A stretch of DNA of 40,792 nt from Pseudonocardia sp. (GTDB lineage: Bacteria > Actinomycetota > Actinomycetes > Mycobacteriales > Pseudonocardiaceae). Below are positions 23,973-31,785 of the stretch, piece after piece. Every line of letters starts with the position of its first letter. Position 1 is the stretch's first letter. The notes beneath the pieces were generated by a model. It was not told where the DNA came from, did not search any database, and saw only the letters and a list, made by a program, of their open reading frames with translations. The DNA lies in contig NZ_JAOPWR010000547.1 of assembly GCF_025965585.1 (NCBI RefSeq), positions 1-40,792 on the forward strand, read 5' to 3'. A program made the position numbers and the translations under genes.

Positions 23973-24728
23973 TCAGCCCATGCTGCTGCCGCCGTTGACG
24001 CTGATCGTCTGCCCCGTCACGAACGACGCGTCCGGCCGGGCCAGGAACGCGACCACGGCGGCCACCTCGTCAGGCTCGGCGCCGCGGCCCATCGGGATGA
24101 GACCCACGGCGTCGTCGAGCACGACGCCCAGCCGCGGCGGGATCGCCCCGGCGTCCAGGGCGGCGCCGAGCTCGGGCGTGCGCGTGTAGGACGGCGCCAC
24201 GGTGTTGACCAGCACGCCGCTGCCGGCGAACTCGCGCGCGAGCCCCGTGGCGAGCGCGTGCACACCGCCCTTGGCCGCGTTGTAGACGGCGTGGTCGGTG
24301 AGCCCGTTGCGCACGGACTCGGCCCCGATGTTGACGATCCGCCCGCCGCCGCGCTCGACCATGTGCGGGAGCACGGCGAGGCAGCAGCGCAGGGTGGTCC
24401 AGAGGTTGTTGTCGATCGTGGCCCGCAGCGTCTCCTCGGTGTGCTCCAGCGTGGGCCGGATGACGCCGCCGCCGGCGTTGTTGACGAGCACGTCCACGCC
24501 GCCGAGCACGTCCACCGCCGCGGCCAGCAGGGCGTCGGCGGTGCCGGGGGCCGCGAGGTCGCCGGCGAACCCTGACGCCTCGGACGGGGCGTTCTTCAGC
24601 TCGGCGTCGTCCCGGGCCGCGACGAGCACGGCGGCGCCGTCGGCGAGCAGGCGCTTCGTGATCGCGAGCCCGATGCCGGTGGCGCCGCCCGTGACGATCG
24701 CGCTGCGTCCGGCCAGGGGCGCGCTCAC
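23973..24728 (-). CDS. SDR family dehydrogenase (candidate cis-dihydrodiol dehydrogenase)
   Basis: The 251-residue Rossmann-fold protein has the cofactor motif TGGATGIG near residue 15, NNAGGG, a catalytic Ser in IGAESVRNGL and the YNAAK active-site pair. The C-terminus PDASFVTGQTISVNGGSSMG is classical SDR. The GTG start at 24728 overlaps the stop of the Rieske beta-subunit gene (GTGA). Placement straight after the oxygenase subunits suggests it rearomatises the cis-dihydrodiol to a catechol, but oxidation of a different alcohol is possible. Confidence 0.9.
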   Translation of the reverse strand: MSAPLAGRSAIVTGGATGIGLAITKRLLADGAAVLVAARDDAELKNAPSEASGFAGDLAAPGTADALLAAAVDVLGGVDVLVNNAGGGVIRPTLEHTEETLRATIDNNLWTTLRCCLAVLPHMVERGGGRIVNIGAESVRNGLTDHAVYNAAKGGVHALATGLAREFAGSGVLVNTVAPSYTRTPELGAALDAGAIPPRLGVVLDDAVGLIPMGRGAEPDEVAAVVAFLARPDASFVTGQTISVNGGSSMG

Positions 24729-25228
24729 AGGATGATGGCGACGTCGGCGACCTGGCGCAGCGAGGTCATGATGAGCACCGCGCGCTTGGACCGGATCCGC
24801 AGCTGTCCGTCCACCCTCCGCAGGCGGTAGGTGTAGCGCCCGACGTAGGACGTGGAGCGCTCCCCGCGGAAGCGCCACACCACGAACTCCGCGACGACGG
24901 GCAGCTCGTCCCTCTCGACGGGACGCAGCCGGACGTTCGTCACCTGGTGGCTCGTGGCCGAGTGCGGGTACTCGCGGTGGGCCTTGCGGCTGTTGAGCCG
25001 TTCCACCCGCGACGCCAGTCGCAGCATGTTGTCGTCGACCAGGACGAGGTCGCGCGACGGGTCGCCGTCCGGGGCGTCGTTGCAGGGGACGACGTACCGG
25101 CAGTCGTCGGTGAAGAGGGCGAGCCAGCGGTCGAGGTCCCAGTCGTCGAGGAGCTCGGCCTCGGTGTAGAGGAAGTCCTCCACCTCGGTACGGGTGACGG
25201 TGTGCAGGTCACCGAGCACGGCGGTCAT
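24725..25228 (-). CDS. aromatic ring-hydroxylating dioxygenase beta subunit
   Basis: The 167-residue product is an NTF2-like small oxygenase subunit. The segment VEDFLYTEAELLDDWDLDRW followed by LALFTDDCRYVVP is typical of this family, as is the C-terminal FRGERSTSYVGRYTYRLRRV. It has no metal site and builds the alpha3beta3 oxygenase with the alpha subunit. ATG at 25228 overlaps the alpha-subunit stop (ATGA), and its own TGA overlaps the SDR start. Length is normal for the family. Confidence 0.9.
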   Translation of the reverse strand: MTAVLGDLHTVTRTEVEDFLYTEAELLDDWDLDRWLALFTDDCRYVVPCNDAPDGDPSRDLVLVDDNMLRLASRVERLNSRKAHREYPHSATSHQVTNVRLRPVERDELPVVAEFVVWRFRGERSTSYVGRYTYRLRRVDGQLRIRSKRAVLIMTSLRQVADVAIIL

Positions 25229-26502
25229 CGCGGGTCCCCGGTGATGTCGTCGTTCCATCGGCGCCAGAACGCTCGCATCTGTTCCTCGTCGTTGGCCACG
25301 GGTTCGCGCGCCATGCCGCGCGAGATGTCGTTCCACTCGATGCCGCCGCTGCGGAACCCCTGCTGGCACGACTCGAGGGCCTCGATGTCGTCGGGCGTGG
25401 CGAACCCGCCGGGGCCGAGGAAGGTGAGGAAGCTGTCGAGCCGGCGCTGGCGCAGCTGCGGCAGCTCGTCGCGCGGAGCCAGCTCCCAGGCCGTGACCTC
25501 CATGCGGTCGGCCGACGTCGGCATGAACGTCCGCACGGTGATCGCCATGATGTCGTTGACCACGAGGTTCGGGTAGATGAGCAGGTTGCGGTTGGTGTCG
25601 GCCATCCGCCGGGCCCGGTCCTCGCCGTAGCGGTCGACGAGGTCGGCACGGATGCGGCTGATCTCCTCGCGCGCGTCCTCGCCGAACAGCGGCTCCCACT
25701 TGGCCACCGGGCGCCCCCAGGGCGCGCTGTACTCGAGCACCGCGTGCCCGTTGCCCAGCGCCGTGGCGGTGCCGGCGACACCGCCGGCCAGGCTCGTGCC
25801 CAGCGCCGTGAGGTACTTGAAGTAGGTGTCGTGCGTAGGCACGGCGTGGTAGCCGTCGACGCTGTTCTCCGCCAGCAGCTTCCAGTTGGCGTCGATGGCG
25901 TAGGCGTTGGTGCCCGTGATGATCTCGGCGTCGCCCGTGGCGTCGACGATGAGGTCGAGGTACTCCGCTGCCCCCGCCAGGTACTCGACGAGCCCGACGA
26001 CACCCGGGTCGAAGCACGCGAAGACGAACCCGCGGTAGCTCTCCACGCGCGCCACCGAACGCAGCCCGAGAGCGCCGAAGTCGAGGCCGTCGCCGTAGGC
26101 CTCGCGGTCCGGGACCCCGACGAGCTTGCCCTCCGTGTCGAACGACCACGCATGGTAGAAGCACTGGAAGACCTTGGCGTTGCCGGTGTCCTTGCGGCAC
26201 ACCATCGCACCGCGGTGCGGGCAGGTGTTGTGGAAGACCTTCACGTCGCCGGCCTTGGACCGCACCATGAACACCTGGCGGCTGCCGACCGGACGGCGGA
26301 CGTAGTCGCCGGGCTCGCGGATCTCCGACTCGTGGCCGACGTAGAGCCAGCAGCGGCCGAAGATGCGCTCGACCTCGAGCGCGAACACGTCCGGCGAGGT
26401 CATGGTGGAGCGGTGGACCCGGAAGCGGTGGTGCTCGTGGTCCTCCTCGACGAGAGCGCAGGCCGTCCTGTCGTCGATGGTCCTGTCGTCGATGACGGTC
26501 AT
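25225..26502 (-). CDS. Rieske ring-hydroxylating oxygenase alpha subunit
   Basis: The 425-residue catalytic subunit has the Rieske [2Fe-2S] ligands Cys94-x-His96 and Cys114-x2-His117 (CPHRG, CFYHAW). The mononuclear iron motif is Asn213-x2-Asp216-x2-His219-x4-His224 (ENSVDGYHAVPTH). It should hydroxylate an aromatic ring using electrons from a ferredoxin/reductase not encoded nearby. The N-terminus contains a five-residue duplication (IDDRT twice). ATG at 26502 overlaps the amidohydrolase stop. The substrate class cannot be fixed from motifs; the adjacent decarboxylase-type gene hints at an aromatic acid. Confidence 0.93.
   Translation of the reverse strand: MTVIDDRTIDDRTACALVEEDHEHHRFRVHRSTMTSPDVFALEVERIFGRCWLYVGHESEIREPGDYVRRPVGSRQVFMVRSKAGDVKVFHNTCPHRGAMVCRKDTGNAKVFQCFYHAWSFDTEGKLVGVPDREAYGDGLDFGALGLRSVARVESYRGFVFACFDPGVVGLVEYLAGAAEYLDLIVDATGDAEIITGTNAYAIDANWKLLAENSVDGYHAVPTHDTYFKYLTALGTSLAGGVAGTATALGNGHAVLEYSAPWGRPVAKWEPLFGEDAREEISRIRADLVDRYGEDRARRMADTNRNLLIYPNLVVNDIMAITVRTFMPTSADRMEVTAWELAPRDELPQLRQRRLDSFLTFLGPGGFATPDDIEALESCQQGFRSGGIEWNDISRGMAREPVANDEEQMRAFWRRWNDDITGDPR
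26465..26494 (-). repeat. 15-bp perfect tandem duplication in oxygenase N-terminus
   Basis: Two identical 15-bp units (26465-26479 and 26480-26494) encode IDDRT-IDDRT at residues 4-13 of the Rieske alpha subunit. The duplication is in frame and lies ahead of the conserved domain. Confidence 0.9.
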
Positions 26503-27488
26503 GCGGTCGCTCCGATGCGGTCGAGGAGGGGCAGCGCGTTGTCGCGGCGGATCGCGGCGGCCAGGGACGCGTCGACGCCGTCGAGCACCGCCCCGGGCGG
26601 CGACTCCCGCGCCGTGAACGGGTAGTCGGTGCCCAGCAGCACGTGCCCGGCCCCGAAACGGGTGACGGAGAGGTCGAGGCTGGCCGACTCGTAGGTCAGC
26701 GAGTCGCACCACAGCTCCCGCGCACGGACGCTGGGAGCGGGTTCGTCGCCGCGGCCGGCCAGCACCATGCCGCGGTCGAGCCGCGGCAGGATCTGTGGCA
26801 GCGCTCCCCCGCCGTGGGCCAGGCACAGCCGCATCCCGGGACGGCGCGGGCGGCCGGTGAGCAGCCCGGCAGCCGCGGTGGCGGTCTCGACGGGCATGCC
26901 GAGTCCGAACCCGATGCCCAGCTTCGCGAGCCGCGGGTCGAGCGTGAGGTCGACCGGGTGCACCAGCACGAACGCGCCGCGGTCGGCGGCGGCGTCGAAG
27001 AACGGGTCGAGCACCGGGTCGTTCAGCTCGACGTCCCCCACGCGCGTGCCGATCTCGACCCCGAGGAAGCCCAGCTCGTCGACGCAGCGCAGGAGCTCCG
27101 CGACGGCCCGCTGCGGGTCCTGCAGCGGCACGGCACCGAGCGCGAACAGCCGGCCGGGGGCCTGCGCGACGAGGTCGGCGAGGAAGTCGTTCTGCGCCGC
27201 GGCGAGCACCGCGGCGCCGTCGGCGGGCTGCTCGTGGCACAGCGTCACGGGGATGGGCGACACGACCTGCGCGGCCACGCCCTCGGCGTCCATGTCACGC
27301 AGGCGGCGGGCGGCGGACCAGCAACGGTCGTCGATCTCCCGGTACACGGCGCCGTTCCGCATGATGCGCGCGTTCGTCTCCGAGTACCGCTCGACCGACG
27401 GCCACTCGCCGGGATGCGCGGCGAGGTCGGGGAGCCGGTCGGCCATCGCATGCGTGTGGACATCGATGATGCCCTCGGGAACCACCAC
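26499..27488 (-). CDS. amidohydrolase family protein (ACMSD-type, candidate decarboxylase)
   Basis: The 329-residue TIM-barrel metal enzyme has an N-terminal IDVHTH (His11, His13), a mid-domain LVHPVD and LAHGGGALPQ, and a C-terminal GTDYPF supplying the metal-site Asp. This is the layout of amidohydrolase-2/ACMSD enzymes, many of which are non-oxidative decarboxylases of aromatic or ring-cleavage acids; others are hydrolases or hydratases. It is the first gene of the minus-strand aromatic operon. GTG at 27488 has GGAGG seven bases upstream. It lies behind the GntR-type promoter at 27522-27551. Confidence 0.87.
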   Translation of the reverse strand: MVVPEGIIDVHTHAMADRLPDLAAHPGEWPSVERYSETNARIMRNGAVYREIDDRCWSAARRLRDMDAEGVAAQVVSPIPVTLCHEQPADGAAVLAAAQNDFLADLVAQAPGRLFALGAVPLQDPQRAVAELLRCVDELGFLGVEIGTRVGDVELNDPVLDPFFDAAADRGAFVLVHPVDLTLDPRLAKLGIGFGLGMPVETATAAAGLLTGRPRRPGMRLCLAHGGGALPQILPRLDRGMVLAGRGDEPAPSVRARELWCDSLTYESASLDLSVTRFGAGHVLLGTDYPFTARESPPGAVLDGVDASLAAAIRRDNALPLLDRIGATA

Positions 27489-27521
27489 GGCTCACCCTCC
27501 GACGTCGACGTCCGGGCGGCC

Positions 27522-27551
27522 ACGCTAACAATCCTGCATACAGGAATTCAA
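27522..27551 (-). promoter_or_regulatory. promoter with GntR operator, minus-strand aromatic operon
   Basis: On the minus strand TTGAAT (-35), 18 bp and TAGCGT (-10) precede the amidohydrolase GTG by 33 bp. The spacer begins with the dyad TCCTG-N4-CAGGA (27532-27545). A near-identical element controls the plus-strand arm at 28246-28275. Confidence 0.75.
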
Positions 27552-27561
27552 GAGATTGCCC

Positions 27562-27567
27562 TACGCT
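27562..27567 (+). promoter_or_regulatory. probable leaderless -10 of gntR
   Basis: TACGCT fits the TANNNT -10 pattern and lies seven bases before the gntR ATG, as in leaderless actinobacterial transcripts. The operator at 27532-27545 would overlap the -35 region, giving autoregulation. Confidence 0.45.
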
Positions 27568-27574
27568 GTCCGCC

Positions 27575-28249
27575 ATGACCTCGCGTGCCCAGCAGGTGGC
27601 CACCGCCATCGAGGACGAGCTGCTCGCCGCGCGCACACCCGTGGGCACCTCGCTGGGGCGGCGCACCGACCTCATGGAGCGCCACGGCGTCAGCCCGACC
27701 GTCATGAACGAGACGCTGCGCATCCTGCGCGACCGCGGGCTCGTCGTCGTCAGGCCCGGGCCCGGCGGCGGGGTGTTCGTGGCGAGCCGACCGCCGCAGG
27801 TCCGGCTCGGCGCGCTGGACCTGTGGTTCTCCGGATCGGGCACCGATCCCGTCGATCTGTTCGAGGCGCGCACGCACCTCGAGGACGTCCTGACCTCGGT
27901 CGCACTGGACCGCGCCGGCCCCTCGGACGTGCGCGACATGGAGTGGGCGGTCGAGGAGATGCGCGGCGCCGCCGACGCGCGCGCCTACCTGGAGGCGAAC
28001 CTGCGCCTGCACCGGGCCGTCGCGCGCGCGGCACGGATCCCGGTGCTGGCGGGGATGTACGAGGCGATCGCCGCGATCATCACCGGCACGCTGACCCGTG
28101 CCGAGCTGCTGCCCGGCCACGAGGAGATGTACGGCCGCAACATCGAGGTGCACGCCGAGATCGTGGCCGCCATCCGCGAGCGCGACCGGGAGGCGCTCAC
28201 CAAGCTCATGGACCTCCACCGCGAGGACCTGGTCCGCGCCACCTCTTGA
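27575..28249 (+). CDS. GntR family regulator (FCD/FadR subfamily)
   Basis: The 224-residue protein has an N-terminal winged helix (about residues 5-70, with MERHGVSPTVMNETLRILRD as recognition region and the wing RPGPGGGVFVA). A C-terminal FCD ligand-binding domain covers about 85-215 and includes FEARTHLEDVLT and HAEIVAAIRERDREAL. Members often sense organic acids and repress catabolic genes. It sits between the two divergent arms of the aromatic module, each with the same operator. The second operator overlaps this gene's own stop codon. Most likely it represses both arms until a pathway acid is present. Confidence 0.9.
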   Translation: MTSRAQQVATAIEDELLAARTPVGTSLGRRTDLMERHGVSPTVMNETLRILRDRGLVVVRPGPGGGVFVASRPPQVRLGALDLWFSGSGTDPVDLFEARTHLEDVLTSVALDRAGPSDVRDMEWAVEEMRGAADARAYLEANLRLHRAVARAARIPVLAGMYEAIAAIITGTLTRAELLPGHEEMYGRNIEVHAEIVAAIRERDREALTKLMDLHREDLVRATS

Positions 28250-28275
28250 ATCCCGTATGCAGGATTGCCTAGGCT
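28246..28275 (+). promoter_or_regulatory. promoter with GntR operator, extradiol dioxygenase arm
   Basis: TTGAAT (-35), 18 bp and TAGGCT (-10) precede the dioxygenase ATG at 28301. The element holds CCCGTATGCAGGATTG, matching the divergent operon's operator except for one base, and includes the gntR stop codon (28247-28249). The half-sites TCCCG and CAGGA form a one-mismatch dyad at 28251-28264. Confidence 0.75.
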
Positions 28276-28300
28276 CGGCGTCGAGCGCGAGGAGGCGGTC

Positions 28301-29362
28301 ATGGCGGAGTTTCTCGGCCTCGGCATCACCCACTACCCCCTGCTGGCGGGCACCGACGAGCACATGGCCGGGTTGCTGCGCTGGACGTTGACCGATCCGG
28401 ACATCCCGGATGCGGTCAAGGACCCGACCAGCTGGCCACCGCTGATGCAGCGGGAGTGGGGTGACGACGGCGGGGTGGCCGCCGCCGCGCACCACCGCGC
28501 CGCGCTGGTCGAGGGGTTGGCGCGGTGCCGCAAGGAGCTCGACGAGTTCCGGCCCGACGTCGTGCTCGTGTGGGGCGACGACCAGTACGAGAACTTCCGC
28601 GAGGAGGTCGTGCCGCCGTTCTGCGTGCTCGCCTACGGCAGGACAGAGGTGCACCCCTTCGAGCTGATGACCGAGCGCGGCAGCCCCAACGCGTGGGGCA
28701 TGCCCGACGACACCACGTTCACCCTCCACGGCGACGCGCGGGCCTCCCGGGAGCTGGCCGACGGCCTGCTGAACGCCGGGTTCGACGTCGCCTACTCCTA
28801 CGCCAAGCGTGAGGGCGCGCCGTTCCCGCACGCCATCGGCAACACCCAGATGTTCCTCGACTACGACCACGCGGGGACCGAGTTCCCCTACAAGATCATT
28901 CCGATCACCGTGAACTGCTACGGGCAGCACGCCATCGCCCGGCAGGGCGGCCTCGCCCGGTTCGCCGACATCTCGGCCGAGCAGCTCGACCCGATCGGCC
29001 CGACGCCCGCGCGCTGCATGGACCTCGGCGCCGCCGTCGCCCGCACGCTCGCCGCGGGCGACAAGCGGGTGGCGCTCGTGGCGTCGTCGAGCTGGTCGCA
29101 CGCGTTCCTCGTGGACAAGGACTGGCACCTGCGGCCCGACACGGCGGCCGACCAGCGCCTCTACGACGCGTTGGTCGCCGGCGACACCGACACCTGGCGG
29201 GCCGTCACCGGCGCCGACGTCGTCGACGCCGGCCAGCACGAGATGTTGAACTGGTTCTGCCTGGTCGGAGCCATGAAGGAGCTGGGCATGCCACTGGACT
29301 GGTCGACGTTCGTCACCACCGACGTCTTCAACTCCAACAAGTGCTTCGCGGTGTACAAGTGA
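28301..29362 (+). CDS. class III extradiol ring-cleavage dioxygenase (LigB family)
   Basis: The 353-residue product resembles LigB-superfamily non-haem iron(II) dioxygenases that cleave catechols next to the hydroxyl pair. His11 in GLGITHYPLL is at the position of the first iron ligand of LigB. VLVWGDDQYENF and VALVASSSWSHAFL are conserved-looking core segments. I could not assign the remaining ligands with certainty. ATG at 28301 has GAGGAGG upstream. Its stop overlaps the C-C hydrolase GTG, matching a meta-cleavage pair such as MhpB/MhpC. It should act on the catechol produced by the Rieske oxygenase and SDR. Confidence 0.85.
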   Translation: MAEFLGLGITHYPLLAGTDEHMAGLLRWTLTDPDIPDAVKDPTSWPPLMQREWGDDGGVAAAAHHRAALVEGLARCRKELDEFRPDVVLVWGDDQYENFREEVVPPFCVLAYGRTEVHPFELMTERGSPNAWGMPDDTTFTLHGDARASRELADGLLNAGFDVAYSYAKREGAPFPHAIGNTQMFLDYDHAGTEFPYKIIPITVNCYGQHAIARQGGLARFADISAEQLDPIGPTPARCMDLGAAVARTLAAGDKRVALVASSSWSHAFLVDKDWHLRPDTAADQRLYDALVAGDTDTWRAVTGADVVDAGQHEMLNWFCLVGAMKELGMPLDWSTFVTTDVFNSNKCFAVYK

Positions 29363-30150
29363 GGGTCGCCGTGGGGGACATCGACACCTTCTACCTGGAG
29401 GAAGGCGCGGGCGACCCCGTCCTGCTCCTGCACGGCTCGGGCCCCGGTGTCTCGGCGTACGCCAACTGGCAGCACACGATCCCCGGGCTGTCGGGCGAGT
29501 TCCGCGTGCTGGCGCCCGACATCGTCGGCTACGGCGCCACGTCCCGTCCCGACGACGTCGTCTACTCGCTGCGGACCTGGACCGACCACGTCGTCGGCTT
29601 CATGGACGCCCTGGGCATCGAGCGGGCGGCGTTCGTCGGCAACTCGCTGGGCGGGCGCATCTCCCTCGACCTCGCCGGGCGGTACCCGGACCGCGTCAGC
29701 CGCATGGTGCTGATGGGCGCGCCCGGCGTCGGCATGGTGATCACCGAGGGGCTCAAGGCGCTGCGGGCGTACGAGCCGTCCCCGGAGAACATGCGGACCC
29801 TGCTGCTCGACCACTTCGCGATCGACAAGTCGATCATCACCGACGAGCTGGTGCGCATCCGGTACGAGGCCAGCGTGGAGACCTACGACGCCTACCGGGC
29901 CATGTTCTTCGACCCCCGCCATGCCGGCAACGAGCTCGGCATGACCGAGGAGCAGGCCCGCGCGATCACCACGCCCAGCCTGTTGGTGCACGGCCGGGAG
30001 GACTCCGTGGTCTCCCCCGAGGTCGCGTGGACGATGGTGCAGCTCCTGCCCAACGCCGACCTGCACGTCTTCGCCCGCTGTGGGCACTGGACCCAGATCG
30101 AGCGGGCCGCGGAGTTCAACGCACTTGTGGGAGCGTTCCTCCGCGGCTGA
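29359..30150 (+). CDS. alpha/beta hydrolase, meta-cleavage C-C bond hydrolase type
   Basis: The 263-residue alpha/beta-fold protein has the oxyanion motif LLHGSGPGVSAYANW typical of MhpC/BphD/HsaD-type hydrolases. The nucleophile is Ser96 in GNSLGGR, the acid Asp215 in HGREDSVV and the base His243 in CGHWTQ. It would hydrolyse the ring-opened 2-hydroxy-6-oxo-dienoate product of the preceding dioxygenase. The GTG at 29359 overlaps the dioxygenase stop (GTGA). Its 3' end overlaps the convergent coiled-coil gene by 35 bp. No hydratase or aldolase for the remaining dienoate is in the window. Confidence 0.9.
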   Translation: MRVAVGDIDTFYLEEGAGDPVLLLHGSGPGVSAYANWQHTIPGLSGEFRVLAPDIVGYGATSRPDDVVYSLRTWTDHVVGFMDALGIERAAFVGNSLGGRISLDLAGRYPDRVSRMVLMGAPGVGMVITEGLKALRAYEPSPENMRTLLLDHFAIDKSIITDELVRIRYEASVETYDAYRAMFFDPRHAGNELGMTEEQARAITTPSLLVHGREDSVVSPEVAWTMVQLLPNADLHVFARCGHWTQIERAAEFNALVGAFLRG

Positions 30151-31180
30151 CCCCGCGAGTCGAACCCGATGGGACGCGAGTCGCTACGACGTGGTGCGCG
30201 AGTCGGGCTGCGGCGGCGGCACGGGGGCCCGCGCGGACCAGGGCTGCAGGCGGCCCCGGCCACTGCGGGCCCGGGCCGGGGCCGAGCGCCGCCACCTCGT
30301 CGTCGATCGCGTAGGTGATCCGGTAGGCCACCAGCGACGCGGCGGCCTCGACCCAGCGCCCGGTGGCACCACGCGCCGGGTCCCCCAGCGCGGACACGAA
30401 CCACTGCGGGAACAGCGCCTCCCGGGCCACGGCGTCGCCCACTCGCTGCCGCGCCACGTCGTGGATCCCTCGTTCGGCCCGGACCCCGGCTTCGAGGTCC
30501 GGCGCGTCGGTGCCGCGGAGCCTGTCGTCGGCCGCGATGCGGTCGGCCGCGTCCTCCGCTTCCGCGCGCGCCGCGTCCCGGTCGGCGTCCAGCTCGGCGA
30601 GCTCGTGGCGCAGCGCGAGGAAGCCCTCGGCCGCGGCGCGATGACCGGCCTCGCCGACAGGCGTGGCCGCCAGCCGCGCGCTCAGGGCCAGCGCGCGCAG
30701 CCGCTTGTCCCTGCGGGCGCGTTCCCGCGCCGGCCAGGCATCCACACGACCCTTGAGACGGACCCGTTCCGCGTCCGGGAGGTGGTGCGAGCGCAGGTCC
30801 GCCGCGCGGCGGACGGCGGCGGCGAGGTCGGCCAGGCCGTCGTCGCGGGCGTCCAGCACGGCGACCTCGTGGCCGGCCTGCAGGCGCAGGCGCCGATCCA
30901 TCTCCTCGTAGCGGGCCCGGAGCTCGGAGATCTGCCGCTCGTGGCGCTGCGCGGTCTCGTGACGGGCCCGAACCTCGTCCGCGATGCGGCTCTCGGCGTC
31001 CTCGATCCGGCGCTCCAGCTCCTTGATCGTGGACCGGGCCCTCGCCAGCTCCCCCGACACCCGGGTCAGGTCGGCCGAGGCGCCGGCGTTGCGCCTGCCG
31101 ACCTCCCCGCTTGACGCCGCGAGGCTGCGCTCCAAGTTCTTGATCTTCCCTTGCAGGGCGGTGATCTCCTTGTCCGCCAC
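30116..31180 (-). CDS. coiled-coil protein of unknown function
   Basis: This 354-residue protein has a long N-terminal coiled coil (about residues 1-105, heptads such as LTRVSGELARARSTIKELER) and a helical, Arg/Ala-rich centre. A C-terminal segment reads FPQWFVSALGDPARG, then RWVEAAASLVAYR-ITYAIDDEVAALGPGP. That W...A...YR...D...LGP pattern recalls, from memory, the C-terminal region of actinobacterial TrwC/MobF relaxases, but the catalytic parts of a relaxase are absent. No signal peptide or membrane helix is seen. The GTG start directly follows the TGA of the membrane-protein gene, so the two form a unit. Function unknown. Confidence 0.75.
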   Translation of the reverse strand: MADKEITALQGKIKNLERSLAASSGEVGRRNAGASADLTRVSGELARARSTIKELERRIEDAESRIADEVRARHETAQRHERQISELRARYEEMDRRLRLQAGHEVAVLDARDDGLADLAAAVRRAADLRSHHLPDAERVRLKGRVDAWPARERARRDKRLRALALSARLAATPVGEAGHRAAAEGFLALRHELAELDADRDAARAEAEDAADRIAADDRLRGTDAPDLEAGVRAERGIHDVARQRVGDAVAREALFPQWFVSALGDPARGATGRWVEAAASLVAYRITYAIDDEVAALGPGPGPQWPGPPAALVRAGPRAAAAARLAHHVVATRVPSGSTRGVSRGGTLPQVR

Positions 31181-31768
31181 TCAGCTCTCCCCCGCCGGGC
31201 GGCGCGTCAGGTCCGGCAGCAGGCCGAGGCAGTGCGCGACGGCGACCGCCGCGAGCACCAGTGCGATCGCGACTCCCCACCAGGGCAGCACCCCGGCCGC
31301 GGCGACGAGCAGCGCAGCACCGCCGACGAGGCACGCCCCCGCGTCGAGCCGCCCGGTCAGGCTGCCGGGGCGGGGGCCGATCAGGTCCGCCGCGGCGAGC
31401 ACGACCGCGACGACCACCACCAGCGCCACCCCGACGGCGCCCCACAGGTGGAGCCAGCCGCCGGTGAGGCCGGCGACCAGCATCGCGGCCGCGGCGACGA
31501 CGAGCGCCAGGACGGTGCCGGCGACGATCCGATGGGTGATCCCCGCGTTCACGTCCTCCCGCCGCTCGTCGGCATGCTGCTCGGCATCGAGGAGCTGCGC
31601 GGTCAGATCGAAGAGGGCGTCCACCTCGGGCCGGTCCACGTCTCCGTCGGCCAGCCGCCCCAGCGACGCGTGGCGGCCCCGGAGCTCCTCCTGCAGCGCC
31701 GCCGTGCGGGCGTCGGGGCCGGGCACGTCGTCCATCACCCCATCGTGGGACACGACAGGGTCGGCCAC
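31181..31768 (-). CDS. four-helix membrane protein of unknown function
   Basis: The 195-residue protein has a soluble, acidic N-terminal region of about 78 residues. Four hydrophobic helices follow at roughly 82-100, 105-130, 143-160 and 163-185, with a short charged tail. The N-terminal part (ALQEELRGRHASLGRL, LLDAEQHADERRED) may form a helical hairpin. I do not recognise the family. GTG at 31768 is used; ATG at 31735 is an alternative. It is 17 bp downstream of a crotonase gene and abuts the coiled-coil gene, suggesting a membrane anchor for that protein; this is speculative. Confidence 0.72.
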   Translation of the reverse strand: MADPVVSHDGVMDDVPGPDARTAALQEELRGRHASLGRLADGDVDRPEVDALFDLTAQLLDAEQHADERREDVNAGITHRIVAGTVLALVVAAAAMLVAGLTGGWLHLWGAVGVALVVVVAVVLAAADLIGPRPGSLTGRLDAGACLVGGAALLVAAAGVLPWWGVAIALVLAAVAVAHCLGLLPDLTRRPAGES

Positions 31769-31785
31769 AACGAGCCACGCCCGGG

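Noticed and set aside
26503..27240. Apparent N-terminal extension of the Rieske alpha subunit to 671 residues.
   Set aside because: The extra sequence is the shadow of the amidohydrolase gene; the ATG at 26502 overlaps that gene's stop.
28141..28300. Possible separate small gene between gntR and the dioxygenase.
   Set aside because: The stretch is the end of gntR, the promoter/operator and a ribosome-binding site; a frame from 28265 would overlap the -10.
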